From positions 3,095,967 to 3,159,966 of the forward strand of contig NC_051091.1 of assembly GCF_901709675.1 (NCBI RefSeq): a DNA stretch of 64,000 nucleotides, given 5' to 3'. This DNA comes from Syngnathus acus. Taxonomy: Eukaryota > Chordata > Actinopteri > Syngnathiformes > Syngnathidae. A program made the position numbers and the translations under genes. A model generated the notes under the pieces. The model was not told the origin of the DNA. It worked only from the letters and a program-made list of their open reading frames with translations, and searched no databases. How positions within the stretch are numbered: the first letter of the stretch is position 1; each line of letters opens with the position of its first letter. This document shows, piece by piece, positions 21,920 through 33,456 of the stretch.

Positions 21920-23246
21920 AGGAAAAGATGACTTGAAGGAAAGGATGACTTGTCTGTCTTTGTGTTCAAATGATATTGTGAGTAATTGTGCTTTCAAAAA
22001 AATACTTATCAGCTTACATATTATATCGACATTAGAATTGGTTTGAAAAGAACTGACCTTTTGCTACCCTTACTGGCTTGTTCACGTTATATAAATTTTC
22101 ACTTCGTGGAATGGATGAATGGAGAAGGTTACTCCAGTTTTAGGCTGAAAACCGAAATAAAGGCTTTACGTTTCAAGCGACACTTTAATAATCTGCTTCA
22201 GTTGTAAGGAGAAGTTGCATTAACCTATTTGACAGGAACTTTTCAATTAAATTAAATGAAGGCAGAATAAGATAGAAGTCCACAAATGTGAACAGATACA
22301 ATACGACAAAAACCTTAGCACGGTACATCCGTGTTAACGTAGTAGCTATTGAATAATAAGAATAAAGGAATGTGCCACTATATCTGCACAAAGTCCAAGT
22401 AGCTTTTAATGTAAAAGATCATCACTGCCCCCGTGTTGGATGTGGCAGTGTGTGAAGGTTCAAACAAGACGTCAGTCCCTCTTGAGAAAAAGTCCAGATG
22501 GATAGGCAACAGTTGCGCAACAAGCGGTTATAGAAAATAAACGACTTTGCCAAAGTTTTGTGCGTGTTTGGATTCAATTTTTAAAAAAAAAAACATACAG
22601 GAGAGATTCATACAGATTCATGAAGTTTATTTGTAATAAAAATTAGGGCTCCACACCAAACTTTAGGAACAGAAAGGATTTTATGGACACATTGATTTAT
22701 ATTTGCATCCAGGTCGCCTTGTTTAAATCTCATTTTAAACCTCTCACATTGTTGTACATGCCCGAGGGCGAGCAGAAATAGTAGTGCACGCACACTTCAG
22801 TTGCACCTGCAGCCCAGTCAGCCGCTGCTAATAAATCAGGTTCGCCACTTATTTACTGTAGTTGTGTTTCTATTCGGCTTCCCCCGTGAAACAGATGCCT
22901 CCAACTCGAAATTGCAGTCAAGACTGTAGATGCGACAGACAATAAAAATATGTGACCTGAAGGTTATGATTATTCTTATTAATAATCGGAGTAGAATGTA
23001 TGAACACGTGGCATAGCAGCTTTTCTTATATAGGTAAAAATACAACTTTTAAAGAGATTATAAGATTGATTTTTTGAGGTAAAGAAATAATTAGCATACT
23101 AAAATTGAAAGTTACAGAATATCAGACCAAAAGAACGGTGCTTTTTCTTTATGCAGCAAACACCATGCAAACTTCTGCTGGCAATTTATGAACGTTTTAT
23201 TTACAGGCCAAAGAGAAAATCGACTGATGAGGCCACAGCCTGCTGA
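21920..23246. other. Noncoding, no feature recognised
   Basis: AT-rich DNA with short ORFs only. Direct copies of gattcat occur near 22605-22620. Confidence 0.55.
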
Positions 23247-23254
23247 CCCATGTG

Positions 23255-23559
23255 CAGAGGCGTAGCCAAGCCGGGGCGAGCCGGGGCGGCGCCCCGGTTA
23301 GGACTCCCTGCGCCCCGGTTGGAAAAAAAAAAAATAAAAAAAAAAAAATAAAAAAAATCGAGCTTTTTCGATTCTTCATTTTCATGCCGTTTTTTTCTTT
23401 CGGTCTTGCGCGAATGTGCTTGCGCTATTCTATGTGCGCGATGTTATCCATTCACCGTTTGCCTCCCGGACATTGTTTTAGCGAACGGCATGGGTGATGT
23501 TCGATTTGTTTTCCTGTGGGCGTGCGCCCCTACTGGAAAAATTCCTGGCTACGCCTCTG
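23255..23559. mobile_element. Non-autonomous hAT element with intact 8-bp target duplication
   Basis: A 305-bp element with 14-bp terminal inverted repeats CAGAGGCGTAGCCA/TGGCTACGCCTCTG. It is flanked by exact copies of cccatgtg at 23247-23254 and 23560-23567. The interior has a GC-rich 'ccggggcgg' part, an A-run at about 23323-23357 and a 'gcgcccct' part near the right end. It has no transposase. The 81- and 62-codon ORFs inside are not genes. Confidence 0.88.
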
Positions 23560-23567
23560 CCCATGTG

Positions 23568-25299
23568 TCTCATCACCATCTGGGTTGTTTATAGCAGACA
23601 TGTCCAATAGAGGCATGTGAGCTCATCTGTATGAGTGTCGGCTAAACGACGCTAGCTCAAAATGTTCTTCCCCCCACCCCACGCTGTCTCTTTAATCTCA
23701 TTAACGCAAGTATCTAAACTTTGTAATTGTACATTTGTGCCACCCACGGAGAGAATAGTGGGGACAAAGTAATCAGATAATAGGCCTGAAATCCCAAGTG
23801 AGAACATTAGAGATAGATTAAATGCTGTAAGATTTGAGCCCGGACAATTGGATTTTGATTGGGAGTAATTGGCGATTGCCATTCAGGGGCATGTGCTACG
23901 GATGTTGACTCGATGCCACTTGGAACAAAATAGACTGAGCGTAACATTACGATGACAACTTTAGAATTGGCCTTAATGAATGCAATGTAAAATAACAACA
24001 AAAAAACAGAATTAGCTTGAGCTTTTTGTAAGCCGCTCAGCAGAGCTGCGGTATTTGCACCACTTTCAAATCATATGGCATGGTATTTATCACTGAATTG
24101 TGACACAAGTAGAAAAAAGTAATCACGTCTTAAAATCGGAATGCCCGTAACCAGCAATGTTACTTCTCGTGTGCCGAGTCACTATCGGTCATGACCGAGT
24201 ACCGATGTGCCCTGAGCAGTGTTTGTTTTATAGTGAAATGAACGCACCTTTAACATGGAAGAGCAATGTGTTTGATTAGCGAGTCTTCTCCGGCGTCCCC
24301 GCTTGGTCGAGCAGAGAAAATTAGGAAGACAGAAAGTTCACCATCTTCTCTTGTCTCTCATCCATTGAACCATTTATCTTCCTTTTTGTGTTGTTTGGCG
24401 CTCATTAGTCTTGATTTAATTTTCTCCTGTGCTCACTTGCAAAGGGAATCCAATTAGGTGTTGGCTATTACCTCTCGCTTCCAACCCTCGGAGTCGACTT
24501 GTGTGATCAGGAAGAAGGTGGGCTGAAAAACAAAAGCTAATTGATAACGAACACCGTCGTCAAGCCAATCGGTTTCTACCGCTCTGACAATTTTGTTCAA
24601 GCTAAGTTAAATGTTGCATACAATGCAGTCTTTACTTTGTAGCACTTTTCCCGTTCGACTAACTTTGAACCTTTTTAGTTTACAACAAGTTTGGTTACCA
24701 GCATCACAATTATCATTTCATTGAGACGTCATTGTGTGGGGACATGTGACAAAAAATTGACAAATTATTGTGATCGTATGATTATGTTGGAATGTAGACG
24801 AGAATCATCAACTTTGTTAACCAACCTTGACTCTGGAACGTATCCACATTCAGTTGTTGAAACTTTCCAAATGATGTGGAAACATTCTTGCTTACTCGTT
24901 AGTTATCTAAAATGCTCCACTGGTTTCTGTTTCCACAACCTTGTAACACAAAGAGCTAAGACTCTCTGCATTGATTAACCAGGTTGCAGAGGTGACCCCC
25001 GAAACCTGTTCACTCACACCCCCACCCTGCTTTCTCTCAATAAATATTGCGTTGCAAGAGGCCGAAGTCAGACTGCTTTCAAGCACCTCTGTACCACACA
25101 GGGTGCTGATGGCTTTCTCCGCTTGCAAGTGTAAAATGGCCAAACCGTCTCACTGTTCATGCAAAGAAGTTAGAGTGAGGAACAAAAAATCCCATAGAAA
25201 AAGTACAGCACGTATTGATTGACTTTGGTGGTGTGTGCTATGTCCAAGATGTGACGGCTATAATTTGTTCCTGAAAGATCAAATTGAAGAATGGCGGCA
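23568..25299. other. Noncoding, one enhancer-like block
   Basis: No gene is recognised. The stretch 23778-23900 has TAAT/ATTG cores in balanced sequence (gattgggagtaattggcga) and resembles conserved noncoding DNA, by inference only. Confidence 0.45.
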
Positions 25300-25346
25300 C
25301 GCCACTGTAATCCCCACAGTGCTAAAACGATACCTCTAAATCCAAG

Positions 25347-28300
25347 ATGGCGGCGCCCCAGTCGGCCGCGGCCGCTACGCGTCTCAGCAATCTATGGGGA
25401 TATTCACAAAATATGTCGCCTAGGACACTACAAACAACACAAAGTTTAGTTCATCCATCCAGTAGAGTAGTGTACGATCGCCAGCGCCTGCTGGAGGTAC
25501 GGTCATCGAGTGTTTTCGGACTCGTAGCCACAACTACCCTGGTCTGTTTGCGTAGCCTCGGAGTGCTTAGGGCGCTAGCCCCAGGAGCTCACGACGCAGC
25601 GGGCTCGCCGGGCAGCACACGCCGGAGGAGGAGTAAGCGTAGGCGGTGTGACCGGCGGCGAAAGCGCGGCTGTCGAGGTGGGCTAACGGCTAAGCTGAGA
25701 GCTAACCCCTACAAACCGCCGCTTCCATCCATCTTCCTCTCCAACGTCCGCTCACTGGATAATAAAATGGACCATCTAAAACTGGAACTCTCTTCAAAGA
25801 GGGAAGTTAGGAACTGCTGCGCTCTCATCCTGACGGAGACATGGCTGAACTCATCAATGCCGGACAACGCCGTTAGCCTGGAGGGGCTCGCTACATTCCG
25901 CGCCGACAGAAACAGCGAGCTAAGCGGTAAATCCCGAGGAGGTGGGCTGTGTGTCTACATCAACAACAACTGGTGCAAAAATGCTAGATCTGTCGCCAGC
26001 TTCTGCTCTTCGGACATCGAGCTTTTGACTGTTAACTGTAGACCCTTCTACCTGCCCAGAGAGTTTACTGTTGTTAGCATCACGGCTGTGTACGTGCCTC
26101 CTAGCGCTAACACTAAAGAGGCCATGAGGGTTCTCTATCGGACGATCAGTGAGCTGCAATCCACGCACACAGAGGGGGTTTTCATCATTGCTGGGGACTT
26201 CAACCAGGCTAGCATGAAGACTATTCTCCCTCATTTTTACCAACACGTGGATTTTCCAACTCGGGGAGAGAACACTCTGGACTTGGTTTACACCAATATA
26301 AAGGATGCATTCAGAGCAGCCCCCCGCCCCCACCTCGGCTCTTCAGACCACCTATCTGTTATGCTAACCCCTGCATACAGGCCCCTGCTGATCAGAGCAA
26401 AACCCACAGTGAAGCAGGTGAGGGTGTGGTCTGAGGGGGCCATGGAGGCACTCCAGGACTGCTTTGAGTGCTCTGACTGGGACATGTTCAAATCAGCAGC
26501 AACATATGACAATCAGATCAACATTGATGAGTACGCCATGACTGTGTCAGCCTACATCAACAAATGCTCCGAGGACGTCAGCACCACTAAGAACATCATC
26601 ACCCGAGCCAACCAACGACCCTGGATGACTGAGGATGTACGTCATATGCTACGAGCACGGAACTCAGCCTTCAAGTCTGGCGACAAGGAGGCACTGAGGA
26701 CAGCGAGAGCCAACTTGAACCGTGCCATCAGGCTAGCGAAGCGAAGCCACAGTCGGAAAATTCAGGATTTTTTCCACGACGCCAATAACACCAGGAGTAT
26801 GTGGCAAGGCATACGGGCGATCACGGACTACAACTCACCCTCCCCCCCGGTGGGTGAGGTTGATGCTGACTTCCTAAATGGTCTAAATAACTTCTTTGGG
26901 CGTTTTGAGGCACTAAACAGCACTCCGGCAGTTAAAACTGTTCCCCACCAGGAAGAGGAGGTCCTCTGCCTTGACTCAGCCGACGTGTGGAAGACTCTGA
27001 GAAGAGTCAACCCACGTAAGGCCCCAGGCCCCGACAACATACCTGGGCGGGTGTTCAAGGAATGTGCAGGCCAGCTGGCTGGTGTCATCACAGACATTTT
27101 TAACATCTCGCTGGACCAAGCCAAAGTGCCAGTGTGCTTCAAGGCTGCCTCCATCATTCCGGTGCCGAAGAAACCTCAAATCACCTCATGGAATGACTAC
27201 AGACCTGTGGCACTGACTCCCATCATGATGAAGTGCTTCGAAAGGCTGCTCAAAGATCACATCGTCTCCAGACTCCCCCCAACATTCGATCCGTTCCAGT
27301 TTGCCTACCGGCAGAACCGCTCCACTGAGGATGCCATCTCCTCCGTTCTTCACCTGAGCCTGGCTCACCTGGAGGAGAGGAACACCCACGTGCGGTTGCT
27401 GTTCCTGGACTTCAGCTCAGCGTTTAATACCATCATTCCACAACATCTGGTGGAAAAACTGGAACACCTGGGCTTCAGCACCCCCCTTCGGAACTGGCTG
27501 CTAGACTTCCTCACCAACAGACCTCAGTCAGTCCGGGTCGGACAGAACACCTCCGATGTCATCACCCTCAGCACAGGCTCCCCTCAGGGCTGCGTCCTGA
27601 GCCCCCTGCTGTTCACCCTGATGACACACGACTGCGCCCCCAGGTTCACCACCAATCACATCGTGAAGTTTGCAGACGACACAACGGTGGTGGGCCTCAT
27701 CAGGGACAACAACGACCTGGACTACAGAGAGGAGGTGGAGCAGTTGGTGGGCTGGTGCAGAGAAAATAGCCTGATCCTGAATGTGGAGAAGACGAAGGAG
27801 ATCATCGTCGACTTCAGGAAGAACCAGCCTCACCACGCTCCACTGATCATCAACAGCTCAGCTGTGGAGGTGGTCAGCAGCACTAAATTCCTGGGAGTCC
27901 ACATCACAGACGACCTCACCTGGACTATGAACACCACAACACTGGTCAAGAGGGCACAGAAGCGCTTGTACTTCCTGCGGAGGATGAGGAGAGCCCACCT
28001 GCCCCCACCCATCATGAGGACGTTCTACCGAAGCACCATAGAGAGCATTCTGACAAGCTGTCTCTCGGTGTGGTGTGGAGGTTGCAGCGCCTCCGATTGG
28101 AAGAACCTGAGGAGAGTGGTGAGGACAGCAGAGAGGATCATCGGGGCTCCTCTTCCCTCCATTCAGGACTTGTCATCCCAGCGCTGCGTGTCCCGAGCCC
28201 GAAATATTATCAGTGACCCATCACACCCCCACCATGGACTGTTCTCCCTGCTGCCCTCTGGGAAGAGGTTTCGCAGCATCCGCTGCAGGTCCACCAGGTT

Positions 28301-28352
28301 CTGCAATAGTTTTTTCCCTGCTGTCGTCAGACTGCTGAACATTCAAACGTAG
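25347..28352 (+). CDS. LINE ORF: endonuclease / reverse transcriptase polyprotein
   Basis: A 1001-residue protein for target-primed reverse transcription of its own RNA. The first ATG (AAGATGG context) follows an in-frame TAA at 25323-25325. Residues 93-108 are a strongly basic stretch (TRRRRSKRRRCDRRRK). Residues about 127-345 form an exonuclease/endonuclease/phosphatase-type domain, with SNVRSLDNK, TETWL (163), GDFN (283) and SSDH (332). The reverse transcriptase spans about 590-850, with PKK (607), FLDFSSAFN (motif A, Asp at about 688), SPQGCVLSPLLF (motif B, from 745) and FADD (motif C, from 775). The C-terminal region (TFYRSTIESILTSCLSVW) is typical of these elements. No stop or frameshift breaks the frame, so the copy is young. 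The clade is inferred from layout and tail. A Rex1-type assignment is the main alternative. Confidence 0.93.
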   Translation: MAAPQSAAAATRLSNLWGYSQNMSPRTLQTTQSLVHPSSRVVYDRQRLLEVRSSSVFGLVATTTLVCLRSLGVLRALAPGAHDAAGSPGSTRRRRSKRRRCDRRRKRGCRGGLTAKLRANPYKPPLPSIFLSNVRSLDNKMDHLKLELSSKREVRNCCALILTETWLNSSMPDNAVSLEGLATFRADRNSELSGKSRGGGLCVYINNNWCKNARSVASFCSSDIELLTVNCRPFYLPREFTVVSITAVYVPPSANTKEAMRVLYRTISELQSTHTEGVFIIAGDFNQASMKTILPHFYQHVDFPTRGENTLDLVYTNIKDAFRAAPRPHLGSSDHLSVMLTPAYRPLLIRAKPTVKQVRVWSEGAMEALQDCFECSDWDMFKSAATYDNQINIDEYAMTVSAYINKCSEDVSTTKNIITRANQRPWMTEDVRHMLRARNSAFKSGDKEALRTARANLNRAIRLAKRSHSRKIQDFFHDANNTRSMWQGIRAITDYNSPSPPVGEVDADFLNGLNNFFGRFEALNSTPAVKTVPHQEEEVLCLDSADVWKTLRRVNPRKAPGPDNIPGRVFKECAGQLAGVITDIFNISLDQAKVPVCFKAASIIPVPKKPQITSWNDYRPVALTPIMMKCFERLLKDHIVSRLPPTFDPFQFAYRQNRSTEDAISSVLHLSLAHLEERNTHVRLLFLDFSSAFNTIIPQHLVEKLEHLGFSTPLRNWLLDFLTNRPQSVRVGQNTSDVITLSTGSPQGCVLSPLLFTLMTHDCAPRFTTNHIVKFADDTTVVGLIRDNNDLDYREEVEQLVGWCRENSLILNVEKTKEIIVDFRKNQPHHAPLIINSSAVEVVSSTKFLGVHITDDLTWTMNTTTLVKRAQKRLYFLRRMRRAHLPPPIMRTFYRSTIESILTSCLSVWCGGCSASDWKNLRRVVRTAERIIGAPLPSIQDLSSQRCVSRARNIISDPSHPHHGLFSLLPSGKRFRSIRCRSTRFCNSFFPAVVRLLNIQT

Positions 28353-28572
28353 CATTCCTCTGCACACTTGTAAATACTGTTTTTGTCTCCTGCACTGTTC
28401 ACATACTTTATCACTGCTGCACTTTGTACTTTATAATTATCTTATCTCATATTTTTATATAGAATGTCACTTTTTTTTTTTAACCAGCCGAAATACCTCT
28501 ACATTGCTGAAAGCCGTATGCAACGAAATTTCGTTTTGTACACACCTAGTGTTGACAAAATGACAATAAAGT

Positions 28573-28599
28573 TCTGTCTAAGTCTAAGTCTAAGTCTAA
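28573..28599 (+). repeat. (TCTAAG)n LINE 3' tail
   Basis: Four TCTAAG-type units directly after the 'gacaataaagttctg' 3' end of the LINE. Confidence 0.85.
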
Positions 28600-29235
28600 A
28601 TAATCGATGTTTTTGAGAAATACATAAAATGATATGGCTGTCTTTTCCCCTAATATCAGCAGGATAATTTAAGGTGAAAGGTCTCTCTATTCCTTAGCTG
28701 AACAAGCAATCAAGCAAACCTTGACTAGAGGTCACATATTTTTATTGTCTGTCGCATCTACATGTGCAAGCCCCATGAAGATCCTATCAGGCCAAGGCAT
28801 TGAAAGTCACCTCTGGGAGAGAAGAGTCATCATTCATATTGGCACCGATCATCCATAACCCTTTCGGATATGATAAAAAAAATAATAATACTAAAAAACA
28901 AGCTGATGCAGAAATGGCCTTTTTTACCAATCCCGATTCCCGCGGCTTTAACCTTGAGGAGTGACGGATAATAGGCTTCGTCATCGGCAAGTGTCCACCC
29001 GTCTACATTAAGCACCTTTTAAAAGAGATGTATCACCGGTGTCTGCCAGATGAAGTCTGCCGTGTTTGGGGATTATGTCTCAATTCATTCTCATTTACCG
29101 TGGGCCCTCTAATTTCAATGACCCGGTCAGGATCATTAAAGCAGAGGTCATCAGTTTTACCTTCAGATGAGATTTTTCGGCAGTACGAGTCGCTGACTGT
29201 ATTTTGTTCACACTTGTCCAGATCGCTTTTGTTTG
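28600..29235. other. Noncoding, no feature recognised
   Basis: Short overlapping ORFs on both strands only. Confidence 0.55.
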
Positions 29236-29345
29236 GCCAAGTAAACTATTTCAATGTTTAAAACAGAGGTCCTTGAGAGCCTGTTTAAGATGTTTCCTTC
29301 CTCCAACACACCTCATTCAAATGATCAGCTAATCATCAAACCACA
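29236..29345 (+). repeat. Fragment of a common fish interspersed repeat
   Basis: Contains 'gaggtccttgagagcctg', 'ttccttcctccaacacacct' and 'caaatgatcagctaatcatc'. This order is known from a widespread teleost repeat related to the first part of the 236-bp satellite unit. The copy is truncated, with no clear ends. Confidence 0.5.
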
Positions 29346-32300
29346 TTTTTTTAAGCAAAATATAATTGGGCTTCTCAGGCTGATAGCAGTTTATGAATCG
29401 GTGAAATGACTATTATGGCAGTCCAGAAAATTGGTTAATTGGAGCAAAACAAGTTGCTCGGGAGGAAAAAGAATATCATAAAGAGAAAACAACGCTTTTT
29501 TTTAATTTCCTATTCTGATGTTTTGGCCCTAAGCCCCGATATTGAGTACATAAGCCAGTCGTAATTGAAGCCCGAGGCAACTTGTGAACCGTGAACACTT
29601 GAGCTTAATGAAAACACTCTTACTTACCACATCCTTGGGAGTTGAAACAACAGAATGATGTTTTCCGTGGCTGAAAACGATACAATACTTGTGACTCAGC
29701 ATGCGGGTCACGAAAAGTGGATTATCCCGCACCAGCGGTAGCACTTTGTAAGGGTCAATTTCATCTTGCTAAGTTCCTTTAGTTTGTCACCATTAGGCCT
29801 CATACGTGAGCATTTGCACGAAAGAGGAAGCATCAACTTTTGTAACACAAAATAAACTAAATACATTCCTCAAAATTGCGAAACTTATATCAGGGGAAAA
29901 AAACAACCAGGTCACTCGTATCTCGAGGTACCAGTGTGTTAATTTTCTTTACGTTTCAGTGCAACCTTGAGCCTCCATCTTCTACAGAAACTGTGCATAA
30001 TCATTAAAAGCCCAACATCAGTTTTCATTTATATATTAAATTTGAGCATGAGGTAATAATGAAATGCTAAGATGGGGTTTAGGTCCGAAATTTGCGCGGC
30101 GCCTGCAGGCCCGGCTCAATTACAGACAATTAAGACTGCTAATGCATTTTAATGAATCCCATGGCTCATCTTGATGAGTAGAAATGTCACGCGCAGGCAA
30201 CTGCTTATTATATATGAAATTAGAACACTTTAAATCTCTTAAGCTTTAAAGAAGTACAGGATTACAATTTTTGTTTTCTGGGAAATTCCCTCCAAACCCT
30301 AAAAATGTCTCTCGTAGTGTAATGAGATTTTTGAGAGCCGGAGGTGTCGTCAATTAAGCGCCATTGCCCTAGCCATTAAACCAAAATAAAAACTACTGTT
30401 GAAGGGTCAAAAAGCCAAGAGGTGAAATCCAATTAGTGGCTTTTTATACGTGCAGACAATGACGGTGACTATAAATTACAACAATATTTGTAATTCTTTT
30501 AATAAATGTGCCGATAATTAAGCTTCCCCTGAATTAAAGATAAAGATAAACAGAGTCGGCAGTGCTGCACATAGCGCCGCTTTTTCAAAATGAACATGGC
30601 CGCATTGAACAGGAGTAAGGTTTGGAAATTAAAGCAAACAAAAAGTGATGAAAGGTAGGACATATTTACTTGAACAAATGTTTGTGTCTTTTCCTCCACG
30701 AGGATTCTATTTATGAACTCATTTACTTGTCAGCGACGCAGTGGCGCGCCAGGTTATTGAATAGCGGCTCGAGTCTAAAACGAATTCCTGGAAATAAAGA
30801 CATTCATTTGTCTGGAGTCATTCCCCGATAATGTTTTTTCAACACCTTGACTTTTAAAATGTTTCGCAACGGTAATACATTGTCACACAGTCTGTGTTTG
30901 CACACGAACGGATGTCCACGCAGATCATCGGCCTTCTCGGCCAGCAGCTCTGCTGTCGACTTGAATAGACGCTAAGTGTCCTTGCCGGCGGCAGCCTTTA
31001 AAGAATATCGCTTTGCTGAAGAGGGTCAAGGCAGGCGCTTGAGCAGCTGAGCAACACTTGGCCGGGAGGAAGAGGACTAAGGTTGGGTAGTGGGCGAGCG
31101 CGCGTGGGGGGAGGACACATTACATCCCTCAGACTGAGTACGCTCCCTCGGGTTCAAACTCCTGCAGGACTCTTGACTCATAGGGACCTTTTCCAGTTGC
31201 GTTTCATGTGTATATTTTGTTTGTAGACATGGACACAAAAATGAAAAGTCCTTTTATTGATCCAAGTATGGCTATTGAAGGCTCAGATTTGTAAGACACA
31301 CTGTTCTAATGACACAATGTTGATCTTCATCATGTGCATGGGCGCGTCACTGAACATGGCAAGTAAGAGGAAGTCTTGCATGGCGTCTGACAGCGTGACA
31401 CTGTAACTGGTGCGCTGCCATGTTGCTGAATATATGATTGAACCATTGACCCTGGCAAGCCCTGGCAAGCGTTGCTCTCTCTCAGCCTGTCTTCTCTAGT
31501 GTGCTAATTACACTTGCCAGGCTGGACAGGAAATCTGTCGCCGTCCGCCTGCTCACAAATGGCACTTTCCTGTTAGTCACTCTGTCTGAGACGTGTGAAA
31601 AATTGGTCGCACTCCCTCACAAACACCTGCGCCATGAAACCAGTACGGCAAATGCGCCATCATTCGTTGACAAAGGGAAAACATCTACTACAAAATGTTT
31701 CTCGTAGCAATGATGCGTAATTATACAAGGAGGGATATGGTCATGTCTGACTATAACGAGAGCATTAAATGGCAGAAAACTTTCCGAAACCTATGCTAAC
31801 ACAAAGACTATTCACTCTTCACAACACACACACACGGAATTTGTTTTTTTGTACACAATACAATCAAAGGTCTTACTAATGGAAACCCAGTTATTCGTGT
31901 AACAGAAGGATGCTGGAGTGATACAACATAACTGTAAACTGCTCTTTGCATATCGGAAATGAGCTAAGTTTAGCCTGGGTTGTCATGTAGAGCATTTTCT
32001 GCATGTGTATTTAAGAATTGAAAAGAAGAGGTTGTTTTATTTTTCTCTTCTGAGGAGCTATCAAAAAGCTAAAGCTAGCAAACATCAGAGGTCTCATTGA
32101 GAACTGTTCTTATTACAGGGTACAAAATAGACACTTGTGAGCACTTGAGATCATTATTTGCAGTCGGCCCATATCACTCTGAAAATGTTGGAGGTTTACT
32201 GATATTCTTTAATATGTTCCCATCTGCAATGAAGTACCATAAAGAAACACCGTCATTTATTATTTTAACTATTGGCAATTCTTTTGTGTAAATTCTGCTT

Positions 32301-33155
32301 CTTCAGGTACTTCTGTTGCCAGCTGTGCCATAACAATGCATGATAAACTAGTTATGTTAATCCATGCAAACACTAACTACAGAATCATCCATAAAATCCA
32401 ACACAAATAAAAGGTTATGCTTCCATACGGGTTGCTACGTGTTGTTATGGATTAAGGGGAGAACTAAAAATGTATAAAAGAGTAGCGTAACAAAGTTTCC
32501 AGTTTGAGATTACCACAGGGCCTCCTACTTGTGTGACCCAACACCAACCTTCAGTGCTTCTCATTGCGCGCCAGCTGGCAATTAAGATGATGGGAAATGA
32601 GACCAAGGTCAACTGAACACCGACAGTTTTTGGTGGATTGGCAGAACAAAATAGGGCCCAATGTGGCCTGGAGAACAAACAAGGATGCAGTTTTCTTTCT
32701 TCTGTGCAACCGGCGAAAAATCTACGTACGCTCTCCCACTCTCAGTCAGTCCTCTTTCCGTTTTGTTTTACATCTTTACCAGCAAACTCCTCAACTAGAG
32801 ATGCGTTGACCTTCCCTCTAAAATGAAACAGCTTTGCACATCGTCCAAGGTACTGTGGATCCCTGGTGGTAGAAGAGGCTTTTACAAAGACAGAATAATA
32901 TCCATCACTTATCAAAGAGCTCAGACAATAATGTTTTTTATTTTTATCCACACAGCTAAACAAGAATGGAAGTTCATTTTTCTCTACGTGCGATAGATAT
33001 CCAAGGCCTCCGACTCACAATGCAGGGAACCATTTTAGCAAATAGAGGAATTTGTTGGGTCGAATACTTGACGACCCTTGCTTGGAAACTGGGATCACTA
33101 TATAGTGTAAACATACGCAAGCGTGGAGCTGCCGATGCAGAGCAAAATATTTTCC
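29346..33155. other. Noncoding, possible conserved-element-like block
   Basis: No gene is recognised. The stretch about 30115-30210 (gcctgcaggcccggctcaat, then TAAT-containing sequence) looks constrained, unlike its surroundings. A short direct duplication (ccctggcaag) lies at 31450-31467. Confidence 0.45.
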
Positions 33156-33456
33156 ATTCATCCATCCCTTTTCTATACCGCTTGTCCCCACGGGGGTCCC
33201 GGGCATGCATGAGCTCATCCCAGCAGTCATCCGGCAGTAGGTGGGGGACACCCTGAACCGGTTGCCAGCCAATCGCAGGGCATACAGAGACAAACAACCA
33301 TTCGCACTCACACCTACGGGCAAGTTGGAGTGCTCAATCAGCCAACCCACACAGGGAGAACATGCAAACTCCACACAGGGAGGACTGGAGGTGGAATCGA
33401 ACCTGCACCCTCTAAACTGTGAGGCGGTCGTGCTAACCAGTGCTTCACCATTGTGA
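33156..33456 (-). mobile_element. tRNA-derived SINE, minus strand, internally deleted
   Basis: In reverse, this runs from a tRNA-like head (box B ggttcgattcc as 'ggaatcgaacc', 'gcctcacag' region) through 'ggagtttgcatgttctccc' to the CATCC-repeat end at 33156. Compared with the full copy at 35501-35863 it lacks about 60 bp after the 'gttctccc' part. Confidence 0.8.

Larger units (their letters stand above)
25300..28599 (+). mobile_element. LINE retrotransposon, CR1/L2 group, coding-complete
   Basis: The element has a short 5' leader, one long ORF (25347-28352), a 3' untranslated region of about 220 bp with an internal T-run, and 'tgacaataaagttctg' followed by a (TCTAAG)n tail. The tail ends at about 28599. 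The 5' boundary is uncertain because I found no clear target duplication. The endonuclease plus reverse transcriptase layout and the hexamer tail in place of poly(A) fit the CR1/L2 group. Confidence 0.85.

Noticed and set aside
25920-28015. Antisense ORFs of 61-137 codons inside the LINE
   Set aside because: They are shadows on the opposite strand of the 1001-codon LINE frame.
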